Shown here one piece after another: positions 15,899 to 19,702 of a stretch of DNA of 19,702 bases. The first letter of the stretch is position 1; each line of letters opens with the position of its first letter. The translations under genes were made by a program, and so were the position numbers. Origin of the DNA: Deltaproteobacteria bacterium. Its GTDB lineage: Bacteria; Desulfobacterota; Syntrophia; Syntrophales; UBA5619. Location: NCBI GenBank assembly GCA_021372695.1, contig JAJFTY010000142.1:1-19702 (forward strand). The letters run 5' to 3'. A model generated the notes under the pieces. It was not told the origin of the DNA. It made no database searches and saw only the letters and a program-made list of their open reading frames with translations.

Positions 15899-16570
15899 CT
15901 ATTTCTTGAACTTTCTTCGGGCACCTGCCAGTCCGGCCAAACCGAGTCCAAGGAGCAACATGGTGGCGGGTTCGGGGACGACATTGTGACCGACCGCAAG
16001 GTTGTCGACCTCGAACGCATAATTGGTGCTGGTCAACCGGACAGCGTTGAAATCGGGCATCCCGTAAAAATTCACATATTTGTTCGTTTCGGCCAGGTCC
16101 TGGGCGCCGGAACCGGAGCTGAACGTGGTGCCATAAACGGTGTCGACCACGGTTGTACCATTCAAGAACTCAAGCGTGTTGTAGCGGTCCATCGACCCCC
16201 ACCAAAGGCCGAAGTAGTTGTAGACGGCGTCGTTGAAATCGATGGTCACGCTGATCCCGTTTGAAAGCGGCTCTTTCGGCACGGTCAGGAAATAGGAAGC
16301 GTCGCGTGCTCCGCCGGGCGCTCCCCCATTATCCCACCAGGGAGCGGCTGCGGGGGTAATGCTTCCGAGGCGGATCTCGTAATTGCCCGTCAACGTCCAA
16401 CCCCGATTTGAATTGGCATTGGGATCGAAGGTTTCAACGATCGCACCGGCGTATGGCGATGTATAACCGCCGAGCCCATCGGCATGGTTGAAGTCGTAAA
16501 CGTATGCGCCTGCCGGGGCGGCCACCGCAAGCACCAGAATCAAACCGAAGATCGTCCAATATTTTCTCAT
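15899..16570 (-). CDS. PEP-CTERM sorting domain protein, secreted
   Basis: This is a 223-residue exported protein. A signal peptide (about 1-22, ending APAGA) precedes a beta-rich body with no motif I recognise. The C-terminal 26 residues are a canonical PEP-CTERM tail: VPEPATMLLLGLGLAGLAGARRKFKK has the PEP motif, a hydrophobic helix and a basic end (split here only for naming; positions 198-223). Such tails are processed by exosortase EpsH-type enzymes made in exopolysaccharide/biofilm gene clusters, which are not in this window. AAGGAGGG lies about 9 nt before the ATG, and a sigma-54 promoter is 60-75 bp upstream. The body could be a matrix or carbohydrate-associated protein, but that is a guess. 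Confidence 0.9.
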   Translation of the reverse strand: MRKYWTIFGLILVLAVAAPAGAYVYDFNHADGLGGYTSPYAGAIVETFDPNANSNRGWTLTGNYEIRLGSITPAAAPWWDNGGAPGGARDASYFLTVPKEPLSNGISVTIDFNDAVYNYFGLWWGSMDRYNTLEFLNGTTVVDTVYGTTFSSGSGAQDLAETNKYVNFYGMPDFNAVRLTSTNYAFEVDNLAVGHNVVPEPATMLLLGLGLAGLAGARRKFKK

Positions 16571-16628
16571 GATTCCATCCCTCCTTCGCGGAATTGATCA
16601 GATCGGCACTGCTCTTTGACAGTCATAT

Positions 16629-16645
16629 TGCAAGATGCGTACCAA
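16629..16645 (-). promoter_or_regulatory. Sigma-54 (-24/-12) promoter of the PEP-CTERM gene
   Basis: The minus strand reads TTGGTACGCATCTTGCA, which fits the RpoN consensus TGGYACR-N4-TTGCW at every defined position with exact spacing. The predicted start is near 16618, about 48 nt before the ATG. Known PEP-CTERM systems in other bacteria include an RpoN-dependent activator (PrsR), which agrees with this reading. Confidence 0.82.
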
Positions 16646-17332
16646 CGGCACAACCACTGTTCAAGTTTATGAATTCATTGCGTCTTACGATGAAGCCGTC
16701 TCCGCGCATCCCGGGAGGATTTCGTTTCTGTAAAGTTATCCGGCACTCCTGATGCGCCAAGGTGACGCTAGATGAACAACAAGTAACGTAAATACAAGCT
16801 TTTAAGCTAACATATTGTCTGATCGTGGGAACCGACGCCTCTCCTCCCTTCCGACAATGACTTTTCGCAGGTTCGCCGCCATGGCGGTTCGAAAAAATGA
16901 ATAATATATTTGATATGTTAACAGCTGCACAGGCTTTAGGATGGATTCGCAGGCCTTTCGATCGATGTCGGATTATTTTACAGAGCGCCGTGCATTTGTA
17001 ATACAACGTAAAATGACTCAATTCTCATCATCCCGGCATGATCGTCGTATTTGAAAATTCGCGTTATACTTAATGTTTTTACGATTTTTAATTTCCTATC
17101 TAAAAATACTACCCCTGCATGATCAACGCGATTTGGATCGATTTGGCCGATATGCAACTCCGATTGAACGAGGGAACGATCCCTGGCGACTCATTCGCTT
17201 TACGCTGTATTACGATGATTTGACAAAGGGTTACCGATCCCGGACCAATGGGAGATGGAAAAGGCCCGGAAAGCGACTGACCAAAGGGGAGGGTTTTTGA
17301 AAGCGTTGACCAGAACGTTGGAAAAGCACTCC
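16646..17332. other. Long AT-richer non-coding stretch
   Basis: About 690 bp without a gene I would support. Two frames of 75 and 132 codons are open but match nothing I know, have odd composition and lack good start signals. It includes a perfect 12-bp palindrome CCGCCATGGCGG (16876-16887), about 240 bp upstream of the sigma-54 promoter and so a possible activator site, and a short AGCTT-TT-AAGCT inverted repeat (16797-16808). The rest shows no clear structure. Confidence 0.5.
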
Positions 17333-17333
17333 G

Positions 17334-17374
17334 AAAAAAAAAGAGGGCTAACCGGTCAAGCAGTTAACCCCCTG
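17334..17374 (-). terminator. Intrinsic terminator, minus strand (of the former tRNA-Leu)
   Basis: On the minus strand a GC/AT mixed stem (GGGTTAAC pairing with GTTAGCCC, one G-U) is followed by nine T (17334-17342). It lies directly downstream of the tRNA 3'-end fragment at 17384-17406, as expected for the original tRNA gene terminator that stayed with the chromosome when an element inserted. Confidence 0.8.
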
Positions 17375-17383
17375 TTTCTCTTA

Positions 17384-17406
17384 TGGTGCCGAAGCCGGGA
17401 CTTGAA
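17384..17406 (-). other. Attachment site: tRNA 3'-end fragment (probably tRNA-Leu)
   Basis: Read on the minus strand these 23 bp are TTCAAGT (a 7-nt T-loop), CCCGG (3' half of the T stem), CTTCGGC (acceptor 3' half), discriminator A, and CCA. The 5' half of the T stem and all the rest of the tRNA are absent to the right (the next bases are not CCGGG). The acceptor CTTCGGC-A-CCA would pair with GCCGAAG, typical of some tRNA-Leu genes such as leuX, a well-known integration target. This is the pattern left by a tyrosine recombinase inserting at a tRNA 3' end. Confidence 0.8.
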
Positions 17407-17671
17407 TGCAAAAAAATCATTTTCAACCCAATATGTGGATGTTTCAGGCTTTCCCTTTAATTTCAATAGACCACAGCATGTTTTCTGACTATCCAATAGT
17501 CAAGATAAGTGCAATATTTCCATCCATCATTGAAAAAAAGTACCCCAGAAGTACCCCAGGAATCAAGAAGAGATGTCGTGCCGAAATCCGGCCTTCTGTT
17601 TTCCGTTTGTCTGTCAAAAAGCACTACCGACACTACGTTTTGTGTCCGCTTTGCGTTCGCTTTTTTGGAGA
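17407..17671. other. Gene-free stretch just inside the element
   Basis: About 265 bp with no supported gene. It holds the tandem 11-bp repeat at 17538-17559. It ends at a plus-strand terminator although no coding gene precedes it, so a small untranslated RNA is possible. Short open frames here have no family resemblance. Confidence 0.45.
17538..17559. repeat. Perfect tandem 11-bp direct repeat near the att site
   Basis: AAGTACCCCAG occurs twice back to back, about 130 bp inside the tRNA-derived boundary. Short direct repeats at this distance are what arm-type integrase or excisionase binding sites look like. The function is inferred. Confidence 0.6.
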
Positions 17672-17698
17672 GCTCCTGTTTATTGCAGGGGGCTTTTT
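17672..17698 (+). terminator. Plus-strand terminator-like hairpin
   Basis: GCTCCTG pairs with CAGGGGGC (one G-U and one bulged G) across a 7-nt loop and is followed by five T. No plus-strand coding gene lies upstream of it inside the element. Confidence 0.6.
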
Positions 17699-17721
17699 CA
17701 TTTGAAATTAGGAGAAAGGAG

Positions 17722-17742
17722 ATGGTGCTTATGAGGGTTTAA
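17722..17742 (+). other. Possible 6-codon leader ORF (MVLMRV)
   Basis: A purine-rich GGAGAAAGGAG immediately precedes ATG GTG CTT ATG AGG GTT TAA. A terminator follows 60 bp later and then a coding gene, the layout of an attenuated leader. The codons show no amino-acid bias that would name a signal. It may be chance. Confidence 0.3.
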
Positions 17743-17801
17743 CGGTCGAGCAGTGAATATCAGCGGCCGTGTTGTTGTCCATTCCTACAAGGAGAATGGC
17801 G

Positions 17802-17834
17802 AACCGATTTCTGGAAACGGAGATCGGTTTTTTT
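17802..17834 (+). terminator. Strong intrinsic terminator or attenuator before the DUF3102-like gene
   Basis: AACCGATTTCT (17802-17812) pairs with GGAGATCGGTT (17819-17829) over 11 bp including two G-U pairs, with loop GGAAAC, running into seven T (17828-17834). It lies 48 bp before the start of the next gene on the same strand. Confidence 0.85.
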
Positions 17835-17881
17835 GTGCCTGAAAACAACCAACCAAGACAAGAAAGAATGAGGTCTATTGT

Positions 17882-18922
17882 ATGTCTGAAGAAACGAAAG
17901 AAACGTCACAGGAAGAAGTCGAAAAGAACAATCCCTATCCACCTGCCGCCCGTCCATCGGCCATTGCCAACATTGACTTGGAGGCGCTCCGACGAGTCTA
18001 CGGCGAGAACTTTGGTACGTCCGGATACGGCATCATCAAAGCCACTCCGGATATGGGCAAGGTCAACATGCTCAAGCTGACGGCCTGGGCCAACGAATGC
18101 AAGAAGGACGATGCAGATCCCCAAATACTGCTGCCGGAGGGAACCATCATCCTCAAAGAGTGCTTCGCGGATTACAATTCTTTGAAGCATCTTTTCGGCC
18201 AGTATGACGCCAGATGGGCAATCCAGTTGGGCGAGATCTTGATCACGCAAAAAGATATCGTACGGAAGGCGAAGCTGGAATGGGGGCAATGGGCCGCTGA
18301 GAAGTTGCCTTTCATTGGGAAGAGGACCCGGGAAAAATTCATGAATCTAGCCAAGAGGAATGATTGTCATCAGTATTCCTTCCTCGGTGTCGACCGGCTT
18401 GATGTGCTCTGCAGTGCCACGAAGGACAATGATGAAGATGATCGCATCGGCGCCTTCATGTCCAAGTATGAGATCCTGTTCGACCCCACGAAAGAGTTTG
18501 ACCCGCAGGAGTTCAAGATACTGGTCGACACTGCACTGAACAGGGCACGATTGATCAAGCACGATCTTCCGGCTGACAAGGACTTCGTGCGGGATCTGAC
18601 AATTGCCGGCAAGGAGATCAACGGCAGTCTGATCAAGAAGATGCAGGATGTCAGAGCATGCGGTGGAGATCCTGCCGAATATCTGAAGAATCTTACTGCC
18701 ACAGCTGGTCAAGATTCAAAAGACGACGATGATGACAAAAAAACGGTGACCGATTTTAACAGCCTGTCCAGTCGATTGATCAGAACGATCGACTATTTGG
18801 TCAAGGATAAAGAGGATGAAATCGCCATGGTCGATTCTGACATGTTCATTAAGCTTCTCAAGAAGTTGAGCAAACTACAGAAGCTTGCCTCGATCAATTT
18901 GGAACCTGAGAAGGCAGCGTGA
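17882..18922 (+). CDS. Protein with DUF3102-like segment, mobile-element type
   Basis: This is a 346-residue cytoplasmic protein of unknown function. Residues about 113-160 (AIQLGEILITQKDIVRKAKLEWGQWAAEKLPFIGKRTREKFMNLAKR) resemble the DUF3102 pattern seen on phages and integrative elements, in which a helix-rich unit follows a short LGEXLXXXK segment. The N-terminal 25 residues are polar and probably disordered. An acidic patch lies at about 278-287 (SKDDDDDKK), followed by a helical C-terminal end rich in Lys and Leu (LLKKLSKLQKLA). GAGGT lies 8 nt before the ATG. It is preceded by a strong terminator and followed by a hairpin before the next gene. DNA binding is plausible but not shown. 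The family call is by eye and could be wrong. Confidence 0.6.
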   Translation: MSEETKETSQEEVEKNNPYPPAARPSAIANIDLEALRRVYGENFGTSGYGIIKATPDMGKVNMLKLTAWANECKKDDADPQILLPEGTIILKECFADYNSLKHLFGQYDARWAIQLGEILITQKDIVRKAKLEWGQWAAEKLPFIGKRTREKFMNLAKRNDCHQYSFLGVDRLDVLCSATKDNDEDDRIGAFMSKYEILFDPTKEFDPQEFKILVDTALNRARLIKHDLPADKDFVRDLTIAGKEINGSLIKKMQDVRACGGDPAEYLKNLTATAGQDSKDDDDDKKTVTDFNSLSSRLIRTIDYLVKDKEDEIAMVDSDMFIKLLKKLSKLQKLASINLEPEKAA

Positions 18923-18948
18923 TCCCCGAGACGGCATAGACCACAAAC

Positions 18949-18995
18949 TGGTGCCCCTCATTTCGACCTTTGGGATGAGGGGCATCACTGTTTTT
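18949..18995 (+). terminator. Hairpin with T run between the two element genes
   Basis: TGCCCCTCAT (18952-18961) and ATGAGGGGCA (18975-18984) form a perfect 10-bp stem, extendable by G-U/GC pairs. A short gap leads to five T (18991-18995). It ends the upstream transcript or acts as an attenuator for the gene starting at 19010. Confidence 0.75.
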
Positions 18996-19009
18996 CAGGA
19001 GGAACCAAC

Positions 19010-19702
19010 ATGAAAATTTACCAAGCATCTCTGTTTCTTAACGTGCTCAAGAGATACTCCGAGCTCTTTCCAGACGAGCCACTGAACGTTTTGATATCTC
19101 TGGCTTACAATGAATCCGAACGAAAAGGATTCATAAAAGACTACCGGCATCTCATCGCGAGTCTCATCGCTGATTCCGGAGCTTGGTCGGTGGCCCAAGG
19201 GAAGTCCACGTTGACGCTCCGGGAAGTTGCCTCTCATCTACTGATATGGGGTAAGCATTACGATCACTATTTCAATTTTGATACCGATTTCAGCACGGAA
19301 GGGTTCAACAATAACATCGCCAACCAAGTTGCGTTGGAGCATGTCGGGCTGACTCCTGTTCCGGTCGTCCATAATTTCCATAACAATGAGATCGAGTTCT
19401 ACGTCAAATCCCGGAAATACGACTGGCTAGCCTTGGGATCGAGTCAAGCCTCGAATTTCAAAGACATCAAATACGCCGTCGACAAGATCAAGAGGTGGGG
19501 CAACCCAAGCATCAAAATCCACTGGTTCGGAGGATCGAAATTCGATTGGCTGTGCGAGCTGCCCATCGCTTCCTGCGATACCACCTCATGGGCGGCTACC
19601 GGGATGTACGGCTCGATCATGTACTGGAATCCGGCAAATCCCAATATCAATAAGGCGGACCAAATTTATATCGGCGGCCGGATCAAGGAATTGAAGGAGA
19701 GC
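19010..19702 (+). CDS. TGT/DpdA-like TIM-barrel protein, partial (3' end outside window)
   Basis: 231 residues are visible with no stop before the window edge. The start has an excellent ribosome binding site (AGGAGGAA about 6 nt upstream). The motif order resembles the tRNA-guanine transglycosylase-like proteins carried by phages: LIADSGAW (52-59, compare TGT TDSGGFQ), NFDTDF (89-94), PVPVVHN (116-122), YDWLALGSS (137-145), IHWFGGS (170-176) and SCDTTSW (188-194). D55 and D190 would be the candidate catalytic aspartates. TGT enzymes exchange guanine for a 7-deazaguanine in tRNA; DpdA-type relatives do this in DNA. Which applies here, or whether the protein is a different TIM barrel, cannot be decided from this fragment. 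Recognition is from motif pattern only. Confidence 0.5.
   Translation, partial: MKIYQASLFLNVLKRYSELFPDEPLNVLISLAYNESERKGFIKDYRHLIASLIADSGAWSVAQGKSTLTLREVASHLLIWGKHYDHYFNFDTDFSTEGFNNNIANQVALEHVGLTPVPVVHNFHNNEIEFYVKSRKYDWLALGSSQASNFKDIKYAVDKIKRWGNPSIKIHWFGGSKFDWLCELPIASCDTTSWAATGMYGSIMYWNPANPNINKADQIYIGGRIKELKES

Larger units (their letters stand above)
17384..19702. mobile_element. Left end of an integrated genomic island or prophage-like element
   Basis: The boundary is the tRNA fragment at 17384-17406. Geometry (tRNA 3' fragment plus terminator on the left) places the element to the right, with the intact tRNA expected on the minus strand at its far end. Sequence to the right has lower GC by eye, genes of mobile-element type (DUF3102-like, phage TGT-like), and no housekeeping gene. 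No integrase lies in the window, so the class of element is unknown. Confidence 0.65.

Noticed and set aside
16623..17021. 132-codon minus-strand frame upstream of the PEP-CTERM gene
   Set aside because: It overlaps the sigma-54 promoter, has Cys/His/Arg-rich random-looking content and no good start signal.
17073..17300. 75-codon plus-strand frame before the tRNA terminator
   Set aside because: No recognisable motif and no ribosome binding site. It could be a decayed gene, but nothing supports that.
17769..18080. Plus-strand frame overlapping the terminator and the start of the DUF3102-like gene (MANRFLETEIGFF...)
   Set aside because: An AGGAG precedes an internal ATG at 17796, but the coding segment is the terminator stem and T run, and the frame then becomes Lys/Arg-rich antiphase of a better gene.
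1..19702. CRISPR arrays, insertion sequences and toxin-antitoxin pairs
   Set aside because: No regularly spaced repeats, no transposase motifs with inverted ends, and no recognisable small toxin or antitoxin pair were seen.

Overview
The window looks like chromosome from an anaerobic deltaproteobacterium (Desulfobacterota), possibly Syntrophales. This is inferred from the mix of genes, not from a database match. The mix is a four-subunit archaeal-type pyruvate/2-oxoacid:ferredoxin oxidoreductase joined to NuoE/NuoF-type NAD modules, a ferredoxin-nitroreductase fusion, a MucR-type zinc-finger regulator, an IHF alpha subunit, and a PEP-CTERM protein behind a sigma-54 promoter. Coding regions up to about 15.8 kb are GC-rich. 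The right end is visibly less so.

Region 1 (1-5066, minus strand) is one tightly packed operon read right to left: porC, porD, porA, porB, nuoE-like, nuoF/hndC-like (cut by the left edge). A good sigma-70 promoter lies just upstream of porC. The first four genes make a 2-oxoacid:ferredoxin oxidoreductase. The last two make a flavin/Fe-S module that normally exchanges electrons with NAD(H), so the operon appears to link oxidative decarboxylation of a 2-oxoacid to NAD.

Region 2 (5370-8559, minus) is the housekeeping cluster tRNA-Ser(GGA), SRP 4.5S RNA, dnaX, ybaB, recR. It starts from a near-perfect TTGACA/TATAAT promoter.

Region 3 (8656-12022, minus) holds mltA, a MucR/Ros regulator, ihfA and a ferredoxin-nitroreductase.

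Region 4 (12312-15788, plus) holds a DUF6502-like protein with a promoter so close that the mRNA may be leaderless, a DUF4382/DUF5666-type lipoprotein coupled to it, a small unknown protein, and a DnaQ-like exonuclease-fold protein in which two of the four catalytic acidic residues appear to be arginine.

Region 5 (15839-17374) holds a shared terminator, a PEP-CTERM protein (minus) with a textbook -24/-12 promoter, about 700 bp without a convincing gene, and a tRNA-type terminator on the minus strand.

Region 6 (17384-19702) appears to be the left end of an integrated element. It opens with 23 bp that match the 3' end of a tRNA (T-loop, acceptor arm, CCA; probably tRNA-Leu) without the rest of the tRNA, next to that tRNA's terminator. 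Inside are a tandem 11-bp repeat, two plus-strand terminators with no upstream gene, a gene with a DUF3102-like segment, a hairpin, and a truncated gene that resembles phage TGT/DpdA-like TIM-barrel enzymes. No integrase is visible; if the reading is right, an intact minus-strand tRNA-Leu should lie further right.
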